Shown in pieces: positions 45,193 to 52,943 of a stretch of DNA of 64,000 nt. The notes under the pieces were generated by a model, which was not told the origin of the DNA, did not search any database, and saw nothing but the letters and a program-made list of their open reading frames with translations. The translations under genes were made by a program, and so were the position numbers. Source of the DNA: Streptomyces sp. NBC_00572. Lineage in GTDB: Bacteria; Actinomycetota; Actinomycetes; Streptomycetales; Streptomycetaceae. The stretch's first letter is position 1, and each line of letters opens with the position of its first letter. Location: the NCBI RefSeq assembly GCF_026341815.1, contig NZ_JAPENX010000002.1, positions 62,001-126,000 on the forward strand, read 5' to 3'.

Positions 45193-45500
45193 GTGACTGG
45201 TGTGATCACGGTGTCGGAGTCTTCCTGGACAGCCCCGATCTCCGGGCTGAGTCCTCGGGCCATCGGGCAGTTGGTGACCGTTCTGCGCCACCAGGGTGGG
45301 ACGCGGTCCGCAAGGGCCGGCCGTGGAGCCTTCCGCTGGAGGATCGGGCCCTGCTGGTAGCTGCGCGCCGGCCCACGAACCTCACGATGCGGCAGCTCGC
45401 GCCCTGTTCGAGGTATCCACGTCGGCGGCAGACCGGGGCATCGATCGCCTTCCGCCGATCCTCGCCCTTCACCGCGCAAGCGGTTCGCAAAGCGGCCGGT
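45193..45500 (+). pseudogene. IS5-family transposase N-terminal remnant
   Basis: GTG at 45193 starts VTGVITVSESSWTAPISGLS, then PRAIGQLVTVLRHQGG. In the next frame come DAVRKGRPWSLPLEDRALLV and TNLTMRQLAPLFEVSTSAAD, the HTH domain that opens a common streptomycete IS5-group (DDE_Tnp_4) transposase. Homology zigzags between three frames and ends near RKRF at 45500, before the DDE domain. It is a decayed N-terminal fragment. Confidence 0.65.
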
Positions 45501-45505
45501 GCAGG

Positions 45506-45967
45506 TCAAGAACCCGCTTCGAGGTACCGCGCCCTTGTCGTCTCTTGGGATCGACGTGGTGCTTGGGCTGCCGGCGTGGCAGGAGCCCGCAGGAGGTCTC
45601 GCCAGTCGGCTGGCCAATTGGCCAGCGCGAGGATGCCCATGATGACGAGGTGGGTCGGTGCGGCCCAGCTCTCCGCTGCCGGGTCGTGGTTGACGATGTG
45701 GGTGGTGGCCGCGCCGGTGAGCACGAACATCAGGGTCGTGACGCCCAGGAAGCGTGCTCGCCTGTTGGGGATGACGAGCAGGACCGCGGCGGCACCTTCC
45801 AGGGCGCCGACCACGAAGCGCATCCAGGCCGGGTAACCCCAATCGACGAATTTCACGGAGTACGCCGAGCTGAATACCGTGTCGCCTGGCCAGAACTTGG
45901 TCACGGCGCCCAGCGCGAACTCACAGGCCATGAGCCAGTACAGACCGGTCATGAGGCGTTTCGACAT
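45506..45967 (-). CDS. DoxX-family membrane protein
   Basis: 153 residues with four predicted membrane helices (LMTGLYWLMACEFALGAVTK, then MRFVVGALEGAAAVLLVIPN, FLGVTTLMFVLTGAATTHIV and LVIMGILALANW). The pattern, including RRARFLG after helix 2, is DoxX/DoxD-like, a family of small quinone- or thiosulfate-linked membrane proteins of mostly unknown role. ATG at 45967 follows AAGGA 7-8 nt upstream. Its C-terminal ~25 residues reach IS5 debris (45500), so the tail may have been altered. Confidence 0.82.
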   Translation of the reverse strand: MSKRLMTGLYWLMACEFALGAVTKFWPGDTVFSSAYSVKFVDWGYPAWMRFVVGALEGAAAVLLVIPNRRARFLGVTTLMFVLTGAATTHIVNHDPAAESWAAPTHLVIMGILALANWPADWRDLLRAPATPAAQAPRRSQETTRARYLEAGS

Positions 45968-46049
45968 GCGTGTTCCTTCAGGAGGAAGTGGGCAGGGTCA
46001 GGCTTCCGTACGGCGATTGCAGTGCCGCCGGAGTCTTCGCTTTCGGGGG

Positions 46050-46484
46050 TCAGCCCCGCAGGGTGACGATGGCCTTCTCGATGCGCCGCCGGCGCGTCTC
46101 GGGCTTCTTCGCGCTCTCGATGGCGCGCACATGCTCGCGCTTGCGGCTGTACGCAAGGTTGTCGTACGCGGCGCGGGCGACGGGGTCGTCGTCCAGAGCG
46201 CGGGTGAAGTCCTCCGGCTCGACGACGACGCGCGGCTCGGTGTCGAGCTCCAGCTCGACCTCGACCTGCTCGCCGATCGCGACATCTGCGGCCTGCCGGT
46301 TGGCGTTGCTGAGGCCGAGCAGGTGGCGGCCTCGCAGGAGGGCGACCCGGCTCTTCCAGGAATGCCCGTTGACTGTGATCGTCACCGGAGGCCGTGGGCC
46401 CCCGCCGAGCGCTGCTACCACCTCGGACGGAACTTCCAGGCCCCGCATGGGCTCAGGTGGCTCGACGTAGGCCGAAAACTTCAT
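46050..46484 (-). CDS. YdeI/OmpD-associated (DUF1905-type) protein
   Basis: 144 residues. The N-terminal half is a DUF1905-like beta-barrel (MKFSAYVEPPEPMRGLEVPS; VTITVNGHSWKSRVALLRGR; EQVEVELELDTEPRVV). The C-terminal helices (DPVARAAYDNLAYSRKREHV, then KPETRRRRIEKAIVTLR) match the YdeI C-terminal region linked in enterobacteria to peptide-antibiotic resistance. Both halves are present. ATG at 46484. It begins a run of same-strand genes with DoxX downstream, 82 nt away. Function unknown. Confidence 0.83.
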   Translation of the reverse strand: MKFSAYVEPPEPMRGLEVPSEVVAALGGGPRPPVTITVNGHSWKSRVALLRGRHLLGLSNANRQAADVAIGEQVEVELELDTEPRVVVEPEDFTRALDDDPVARAAYDNLAYSRKREHVRAIESAKKPETRRRRIEKAIVTLRG

Positions 46485-46610
46485 GATCTTGCTCCTGTTT
46501 GTTCTGGCGGCTCACTGCGGATCCGGCCCACCCGGCTTCGATGGCCGCTCACCCTTCCCCACCGGGGCCCTTGGCGGTGCCCTGGACGGCGGTGAGGCAA
46601 GAAGTCGCGG

Positions 46611-47024
46611 CTACTCGGCGTAGGGCTGGTCGGTTCCCTGGGTGCTGTAGCCGAGACTCCAGACGTAGCCGTCCGGGTCGCCGAAGGTACCGCCGTACCC
46701 GCCCCACGGCAGAGCACCGGCGGGCTTGAGGACCGTGGCGCCGGCCTTCGCGGCCTCCGCCATGATCTCGTCGACCCGCCTCTCGCTGCGGACGACATAC
46801 GTCAGAACCAGTCCGCTGAAGCCGCTGCCTTCCGGGTTCGTGCCCACCTGCTCGGCCAGGCCTTCGCGGCTGTAGAAGCCGACGGGCGAGGCGCCGTCCG
46901 GTTCGAAGAACACCGAGATGCCGTAGTCGTTCTTGATCTTCCAGCCGAGTCCCTCGGTGTAGAACTGCTTGGCCCGGTCCATGTCCCGGACGCCGAGAAG
47001 GATCGAGCTGACGTGTGCCTTCAT
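46611..47024 (-). CDS. VOC-family protein (single domain)
   Basis: 137 residues: MKAHVSSILLGVRDMDRAKQ then FYTEGLGWKIKNDYGISVFF in the first motif unit, and RVDEIMAEAAKAGATVLKPA and GYGGTFGDPDGYVWSLGYS in the second. The DPDGYxWxL ending is diagnostic. The metal ligands of glyoxalase I are not obvious in the first unit, so the role may be binding rather than catalysis. ATG at 47024. It resembles the second domain of the two-domain VOC gene just upstream (47132-47791), suggesting duplication. Confidence 0.86.
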   Translation of the reverse strand: MKAHVSSILLGVRDMDRAKQFYTEGLGWKIKNDYGISVFFEPDGASPVGFYSREGLAEQVGTNPEGSGFSGLVLTYVVRSERRVDEIMAEAAKAGATVLKPAGALPWGGYGGTFGDPDGYVWSLGYSTQGTDQPYAE

Positions 47025-47131
47025 GTCTTACTCCTCGCAGTGTGGATGGACAGGTGCCTGGCATCCGGGCCAGGTCTCGGATGTCACATCTGCGCGTGCT
47101 TGCCGTTCGATCGGTAGGAATGGGCCGGAGG

Positions 47132-47791
47132 TCAGGACGGCGTGGGGGCGAGCGACGCGGCGGCCTCCCAGGCGAACCCGTCCGGGTCGGTGAAGGCGTC
47201 GGCGGTGCCGCCCAGGACGACACGGTGCGAGCCGGTGCCGTCAGCGGGGACGCCGAGGTCCTTGGCAAGGGCACGGCGCTTGTACAGCGCCAGCTTGACG
47301 GGGCTGGACTGACCGGGGGCGAACTCGACGTACTTGCCACCGAAGCTCTTGGCCACGCTCAGGCCCCGGCCGGCGTAGAGCTGCTTGGTGGCCTTCACGT
47401 CCTCGACGCCGAGGAGCAGGACGACCTCGTCGATCTCTCGGGTGGCGGGGCCGGTGTCCTTCTTCTCCGAGGTCGCGATCTTCCAGATCGTCCCGTCCGG
47501 GGCCTGTACGACGCCGCCGTAGCCCCACAGCGACTTCACGGCGGGCTTCAGGACCGTGGCTCCGGCCTCCAGGGCGGCGCCGACGAAGTGGTCGACGGTG
47601 GCCGGCCCGGACACCGTGAGCGCCAGGGTGAAGCCGCGGAATCCGGTGGAGTGCGCGTCGGACGCCCGCAGGCGTATGTGCGTGTCCACGCCGAAGGCAC
47701 TGTAGAAGCCGCGAGCGGCCTCAAGGTCGGCCACCTCAAGGATGACGGACGCGAGGGACGTGTGGGCTGCGGTGGAAGTGTTGGTTGCCAT
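47132..47791 (-). CDS. Two-domain VOC-family protein
   Basis: 219 residues from the ATG at 47791 (two codons after another ATG). Domain one: SVILEVADLEAARGFYSAFG, ATVLKPAVKSLWGYGG and APDGTIWKIATS. Domain two: EVVLLLGVEDVKATKQLYAG and VVLGGTADAFTDPDGFAWEA. In the middle, GKYVEFAPGQSSPVKLALYK is shared with single-domain relatives. The protein should form one closed barrel by itself. It precedes the single-domain VOC gene on the same strand by 107 nt. Substrate unknown. Confidence 0.86.
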   Translation of the reverse strand: MATNTSTAAHTSLASVILEVADLEAARGFYSAFGVDTHIRLRASDAHSTGFRGFTLALTVSGPATVDHFVGAALEAGATVLKPAVKSLWGYGGVVQAPDGTIWKIATSEKKDTGPATREIDEVVLLLGVEDVKATKQLYAGRGLSVAKSFGGKYVEFAPGQSSPVKLALYKRRALAKDLGVPADGTGSHRVVLGGTADAFTDPDGFAWEAAASLAPTPS

Positions 47792-48048
47792 GACCATCAC
47801 GCTAGGGGCCGGGCGCAGCCGGAGCTTCTCGATTCCTGACCGGTCGGTCGACGCCCACCTGATCCGGGTCACCGCGCGTGCCGGTGCCCACGGCAACCCG
47901 TCCCCCGCTGGGCGTCACCGCGACGGATTCGACTGCATGGCGTATCTGGACTGCGGCTTTCACCTAGGGCGTCGACGGCCCCCACTCCGCGGTCCTTCCT
48001 GATCCCGTCGGCGCCTTCTCAAGCGCCACCGCGCTTTTCCGTGCCGTC

Positions 48049-49962
48049 TCAGGGAAAGACCCGTGTATCGGCCGTCCTGGCAGGGCCCTCTTGGGGCTGG
48101 AGGGTTCCGGCCGTGGTGACGACGATCAGGGTGTCCTCGTGCGACCAGCGGCGCGTTCCGGTCTTCGGCGGGTTGAGGAGCGGGACCATGGAGTCGCCGG
48201 GGCGGTAGCCGAGGGCGGTGGCGTCCTGCCGGCCGGCCGCCTCGACGAGTGTGGCGAAGGGCGCCTCGGTCCCGGCGGGGACGTAGTCGGTGGCGGGGCG
48301 GAGGCGGACCGCGTTGCCCGCCGGGGAGAAGAGCTCGTCGAAGGCCGCCGCGAGTTCCGTGGTCTGCGAGACCTGGGCCATGAGCAGGCCGACGAGCCGC
48401 CCGCCGACCACGAGGTCCGTGTGCGGGCCGGCCGGGGCGAGGGGGCAGTGCTGGGCGTCCGTCAGTTCGGCGACGGTGGGGCTCCGGCGGCCCGACTCGC
48501 GTTCGGCGGCGCGGAGCCGGAGGAGGGTGACGAGGGTGTGCTCGTCGGGGTCGGGGTGGCCGTCGGGGCCGCCGAGGACGAGGACGTGGTGGGCTGGGTC
48601 AGGCGCGGGGAGGGTCGTCTCACGGACCGCCTCCCAGCCGTTGCGGGCGAGGCCGTCGACGATCTCCGCGCCGCGCCGGTTCCAGCCGAGGACGAGGACT
48701 CGGCGGGGGGCTGCGTGGACGTCGGCCGCTTCCGTTGCCTTCACGTACGGGGGCGGCGGGGGCGGTGTTGCCGGGGTCGCCGTCCAGGTCGGTGGGGTCT
48801 CGTCCTCGGCCAGGACGACGACGGCGTCGCCGGGGCCGAGGACTGTCTGCGGCGGCGGGTTGAGGAGCGGCGAGCCGTCCGGGCGTACGAGGCCCACCAC
48901 ACACGCGTCCGCGCACGCCGCCCGCAGGTCGGCGAAGGTCCGGCCGCCGAGCCCGGGAACACGGTGGACGTGCAGCTCGGCACCGGCGAAGTCGAGCAGG
49001 TCCTCCAGGACGCGCGACAGTCCGGGTTCGAGGACACACTGGACGAGGGTCCGGGCCGCGATGCCGTCGACGTCGAGGACGACCGCGCCGGGCCCGGCGG
49101 CGAGCCGAGCGGTGGCGACGTTCTGGGTCTGCCGGACCGCCGCCACGACGCGTACCGGGCTCGCGTCGCCGACCACGGCCCGCACCGCGAGCAGCGTCTT
49201 GACGACCTGGGTGTCGGCCTCGGGGGTGTCCGGCGGCAGCACCACGACCGCCCCGGCGGCGGCCGGGCTGACACGGGCGAGAGCCGCCGGGTCGGCGGGG
49301 CGGCCCCGGCGGCAGAGCAGCCGGACGTGTCGGCCGCCGACGGCGGTGAGAACCGCCCGTAACTCCCGTTCCATGTCGAGCTTGTCACGGTCGGCGAGGA
49401 CCACGACCGCGCTGTTCCGCCGCTGGGCATGAGCGGCGAGCAGTTCGGCGACGAGCGTCGGGGTCTGCTCGGACCAACCGAGGACCAGTGAGTGGCCGCG
49501 CTCCACGACCGTCGACTGGCCACGCTGAAGCTCGGTCAGCCGGTCGGTGATCGCGGTGGTGACGAGGCCGACGAGGGTGGAGACGTAGAGCAGGGAGACG
49601 AGGGCCAGCAGGACGGAGAGGACCATCCGCAGCGGCGGGCCGACCTCGCCGCCGAGCCGGAGGGTCTGGCCGACGGTCCGCCAGACGGTCGCCACCTTGC
49701 CCTGGACGGTGTCGGGCGAGCGATTGTCGGTCCAGACGAGGAGGGCGCTCGCCGGCGCCACCACCGCCAGACAGACCACCGCGAGCCAGCCCGCGACCGT
49801 GGTCATGCCCTTCACCACGGTCCGGTCCACCCAGTACCGCGTCCGGTCCCTCAGCGAGGGCGCGGGCCGGTGACGGGGCGGGCCGGGGGCAGGCGGGGCC
49901 GGGACGGCGGCGGGACGGGACGGCCGCTGGGGCGGGACCGTGAATTCGAGCTCCTTGCGCAC
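48049..49962 (-). CDS. CASTOR/POLLUX-like RCK-domain ion channel protein
   Basis: 637 residues. After a Pro-rich cytoplasmic leader come two or three membrane segments (GWLAVVCLAVVAPASALLV; MVLSVLLALVSLLYVSTLV, then GLVTTAITDRL) with WTDNRSPDTVQGKVATVWRT between them as a candidate pore region. Two NAD-binding/RCK-like domains follow (LVLGWSEQTPTLVAELLAAH; VLVLGWNRRGAEIVDGLARN), each with the G-W-S/N-x-x fold start typical of the CASTOR/POLLUX family. These gate ion (K+ or Ca2+) flux in plants and have bacterial homologues. The start is GTG at 49962 without a strong ribosome site. No partner gene is adjacent. Selectivity cannot be read from sequence. Confidence 0.83.
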   Translation of the reverse strand: MRKELEFTVPPQRPSRPAAVPAPPAPGPPRHRPAPSLRDRTRYWVDRTVVKGMTTVAGWLAVVCLAVVAPASALLVWTDNRSPDTVQGKVATVWRTVGQTLRLGGEVGPPLRMVLSVLLALVSLLYVSTLVGLVTTAITDRLTELQRGQSTVVERGHSLVLGWSEQTPTLVAELLAAHAQRRNSAVVVLADRDKLDMERELRAVLTAVGGRHVRLLCRRGRPADPAALARVSPAAAGAVVVLPPDTPEADTQVVKTLLAVRAVVGDASPVRVVAAVRQTQNVATARLAAGPGAVVLDVDGIAARTLVQCVLEPGLSRVLEDLLDFAGAELHVHRVPGLGGRTFADLRAACADACVVGLVRPDGSPLLNPPPQTVLGPGDAVVVLAEDETPPTWTATPATPPPPPPYVKATEAADVHAAPRRVLVLGWNRRGAEIVDGLARNGWEAVRETTLPAPDPAHHVLVLGGPDGHPDPDEHTLVTLLRLRAAERESGRRSPTVAELTDAQHCPLAPAGPHTDLVVGGRLVGLLMAQVSQTTELAAAFDELFSPAGNAVRLRPATDYVPAGTEAPFATLVEAAGRQDATALGYRPGDSMVPLLNPPKTGTRRWSHEDTLIVVTTAGTLQPQEGPARTADTRVFP

Positions 49963-50280
49963 GTCAGCAGGGTGACGGCGACACCGGGGCGAAACGCCGT
50001 CGACGGGCGCCGTTCATCCTTTCGGGCAGGCGGCCGGGAGTCAGGCGTTCGACCCGCGGGCGCCGTTGTCGGGGTACTGGTGGCGGGAGGTCGTGGCGGT
50101 CGCGCCCCGACTCGCCCTACCGGCACCGTGCGCCGCAGCGTCGTCGCCCACCCGCGCAGAGGTCGCACGGGGACGCCGACCCTGTAGCCGCGCTCGTGAC
50201 CGCGCCACCGGAAGACACGGGCAGCGATCCGATGCTGTGAGGGTCTCAGGGCGCCCGTCGCCCGGCGCCCGTCGCTCGGC

Positions 50281-50391
50281 GGACTGCGGACTGCGGACTG
50301 CGGACTGCGGACTGCGGACTGCGGACTCAGGATTTGGGCTTCGGGCTTCGGGCTTCGGGCTTCGGGCTTCGGGCTTCGGGCTTCGGGCTTC
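50281..50391. repeat. Two adjacent 7-bp tandem arrays
   Basis: Six copies of GGACTGC at 50281-50322 are followed by a variant GGACTCA, a short spacer and eight copies of GGGCTTC at 50336-50391. The unit length is the same but the sequences are unrelated. The block lies between the divergently oriented ends of the channel gene's 5' region and the 3' end of the phosphatase fusion gene. Confidence 0.9.
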
Positions 50392-50426
50392 ATCATGGCG
50401 AGCCTCCGACACGCGGCGCCTTGTCG

Positions 50427-52253
50427 TCAGGGCAACTGCTGTTCGGTCCAGATGATCTTCCCGGTCTCGGTGTACCGCGTCCCCCACCGCTGGGCGATCT
50501 GTCCGACCAGGAACAGACCTCGCCCGCCCTCATCCGTTTCCGCTGCCAGCCGCAGTCGCGGCGAGGTACTGCTGGCGTCGGCGACCTGGCAGATCAGCGT
50601 CCGCGCATACACCAGACGCACGCCGATCGGGCTGCCACCATGCCGGATGGCATTGGTGACCAGTTCACTCAGGATCAGCTCCGTACCGAGGACCAGTTCC
50701 TCCAGACCCCAGCGGCGCAGCTGGGCCGTGGCAGCGGCCCGGCCGACGGCCACCGCCGAAGGGTCGGGCGGGACGTTCCACTCGGCGATCCTGTCGCCGG
50801 GCAACGCGCGGGTACGCGCGACCAGCAGGGCAACGTCGTCGGCCGAATCTGCCGGAAGCATCCCCCTGAGCACGGCCTGGCAGGTCTCCTCCGGACTGCG
50901 CCCGGGGTGGGACAGGAGTGTGCGCAACCGCTCCAGGCCCACGTCGATGTCGTGGGTCCGTGACTCCACCAACCCGTCGGTGTAGAAGACCAGCTGACTG
51001 CCCTCGGGGACGTCGAACTCGACCGTGGTGAAAGGCAGCCCGCGCAGACCCAGAGGCGGTCCGACCGGCGTTTCGGGGATGTCCGTGGTGCCGTCGGGGC
51101 TCACCAGCATGGCCGGCAGGTGCCCGGCGCGGGCAAGCTGGCAGCGGCAGGCGACCGGGTCGTAGATCGCGTAGAGGCAGGTGGCGCCGACGACAGCGTC
51201 CTCGCGGCCGCCGGCCGACTGCTCATCGTCGATGCGGGCAACGACCTCGTCGAGGTGGGTGAGGAGTTCGTCAGGCGGCAGATCGAGCATGGCGAGGTTG
51301 TTCACGGCGGTGCGCAGTCGTCCCATGGTGGCGGCGGCGTGCAGGCCGTGTCCGACGACGTCACCGACCACGAGTGCGACGCGGGCACCGGACAGCGGGA
51401 TCACGTCGAACCAGTCTCCGCCCACCCCCGAATGTGCGGGAAGGTACCGGTGGGCGGCCTCGACGGCGTCCTGCGCCGGCAGCCCACGCGGCAGCAGGCT
51501 CTGCTGGAGAGTCACCGCGAGCGGATGGCCGCCGCTGATGGCGCCCGCGAGCTGCTCTTGGCTGGTGTACCGGGATTCGAACTCGCCTCCGTTGCAGCCC
51601 AGCCGGAGCACGGTGATGCGATCAGCGACCGCTTGAACGTCGTCGAGGTTGTGGCTGACCATGATCACCGCGTGACCCTGGTCCCGCAGCCGGCGGATCA
51701 GGTCAAGCATGCGCGAGGTCTGTTCCACGGTGAGCGTGGCGGTCGGCTCGTCGAGAACGACCAGCTCAGGCCTGCCCAGCAGCGCCCGCGCGATGGCGAC
51801 CGTTTGACGTTGGCTCAGGGTGAGAGCCTTCACGGGGGTTCGGATACCGGGAAGGCTGATGGCGAGTCGTTCGAACAGTGCAATGGACCGCTTCTCTATC
51901 TCGATCTGCCGCAGAACTCCGAACCTGCGCAGTTCGCGGCCGAGGTAGAGGTTGGCGACCACGTCCAGGCGGTCGACCAGCGACGGGTCTTGGTAGACGG
52001 TGGCGATGCCGAGCCGTTGGGCATCGGCGGGCCGGCGTAGCTCGACGGGAACGCCCTGCCACTCGATGGTCCCCCCATCCGGCGGGACCACCCCGGAAAC
52101 CGCCTTGACCAGTGTGCTCTTGCCGGCTCCGCTGTCACCCACCAGACCGAGCACCTGCCCCCGGTCCACCTGGAGATCGACCGAGTCGAGAGCGACGACC
52201 CCGCCGAAGTGCTTGGTGATCCCGCGCAGGGACAAGAGCGGCCCCCTGGGCAC
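50427..52253 (-). CDS. Fusion: ABC-transporter ATPase - SpoIIE/PP2C phosphatase - HATPase (anti-sigma-type kinase)
   Basis: 608 residues from a GTG at 52253 with GGAGG 7 nt upstream. Residues about 5-240 are a sugar-ABC-type ATPase: Walker A GDSGAGKST (39-47), signature LSQRQTVAIARAL, Walker B LVVLDEPTA, H-loop VSHNLDD and the family tail TSQEQLAGAISG. It fuses without linker to TLQQSLLPRGLPAQDAVEAA and GVGGDWFDVIPL, the start of a SpoIIE PP2C phosphatase (LVVGDVVGHGLHAAATMG; DDVALLVAR), to about residue 465. The end is an HATPase of the RsbW/SpoIIAB kind (ILSELVTNAIRHGGSPIGV; GGRGLFLVGQIAQRWG). Usual relatives have PAS/GAF sensors where the ABC ATPase sits here. A soluble phosphatase/kinase acting on anti-anti-sigma factors, gated by ATP hydrolysis, is inferred. 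No cognate permease lies nearby. The signature lacks the usual GG. Confidence 0.9.
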   Translation of the reverse strand: MPRGPLLSLRGITKHFGGVVALDSVDLQVDRGQVLGLVGDSGAGKSTLVKAVSGVVPPDGGTIEWQGVPVELRRPADAQRLGIATVYQDPSLVDRLDVVANLYLGRELRRFGVLRQIEIEKRSIALFERLAISLPGIRTPVKALTLSQRQTVAIARALLGRPELVVLDEPTATLTVEQTSRMLDLIRRLRDQGHAVIMVSHNLDDVQAVADRITVLRLGCNGGEFESRYTSQEQLAGAISGGHPLAVTLQQSLLPRGLPAQDAVEAAHRYLPAHSGVGGDWFDVIPLSGARVALVVGDVVGHGLHAAATMGRLRTAVNNLAMLDLPPDELLTHLDEVVARIDDEQSAGGREDAVVGATCLYAIYDPVACRCQLARAGHLPAMLVSPDGTTDIPETPVGPPLGLRGLPFTTVEFDVPEGSQLVFYTDGLVESRTHDIDVGLERLRTLLSHPGRSPEETCQAVLRGMLPADSADDVALLVARTRALPGDRIAEWNVPPDPSAVAVGRAAATAQLRRWGLEELVLGTELILSELVTNAIRHGGSPIGVRLVYARTLICQVADASSTSPRLRLAAETDEGGRGLFLVGQIAQRWGTRYTETGKIIWTEQQLP

Positions 52254-52943
52254 TCCCCCACCTCCACCCTCTCCGCAGCCATCAGACGGCACCCGGCCGG
52301 CCGCCCGACCGGGCGAGCAAATCGAGGAGCCTGCAGCAAGGGTTGCCCACCCCCGCGCCTGCCTGGTGAACGGTGATGACGGGACACGCGAGAAGGCCCC
52401 GTTCGGCGGCACGTTCCATCCACCTCGTCCCACTCTCCAAGGGCGTCCTCGCTGTTCCTGTCGCACGTCCGGCTCATCACGCCGCTACCGCCGCGGTCGT
52501 CGCAAGCGCTCCGGCAGCCGGGTCAGGTGAACAACCGTCACCGCCTCCCCCATCGCGCCTGCGGGCGCACCACGTCGATGCCTTCGTCGTCGGCCGGGCC
52601 GGGAGCTGGGCAGGATCGAAAGCCGCGTGGGCCAGGTGATCACGGGTGGTGATCGAAGGGATTCGCGAGGTGAGAAATTAGGTGAATCCTTCACTGAATT
52701 CGCGTCAATAACCATCGGCGTTTATTTCAATTACATAACGTGATCACCGGAAAGGCCTGGACCAAGCCTCCCGAGCGAAGCCAACTACCCTTATTCTAAA
52801 GTTAATTGAGTGTTCATCAGATACGGAAGCGTAGGTAACGGAATGGATTCTTTGAGCACTCTCCCCTTTGTCCGAATTCTTCACCGGGAGGTTCTGACAG
52901 GCTTCCGCGCACCCAGTCTTCTGACCAAAGAGTTGAGGTGTGC
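52254..52943. other. Long, partly AT-rich intergenic region (5' leader of the metalloprotease)
   Basis: 690 nt. The first third is GC-rich and holds the ribosome site and leader of the leftward fusion gene. From about 52670 to 52880 the DNA is unusually AT-rich for this genome (for example TTTATTTCAATTACATAACG near 52720 and TTATTCTAAAGTTAATTGAG near 52792), which suggests a promoter or an acquired element. The palindrome GTGATCAC occurs at 52636-52643 and again at 52740-52747. No gene is seen. Confidence 0.55.

Noticed and set aside
50281..50391. CRISPR array.
   Set aside because: The units are 7 bp, directly adjacent and have no spacers, so this is a tandem repeat.
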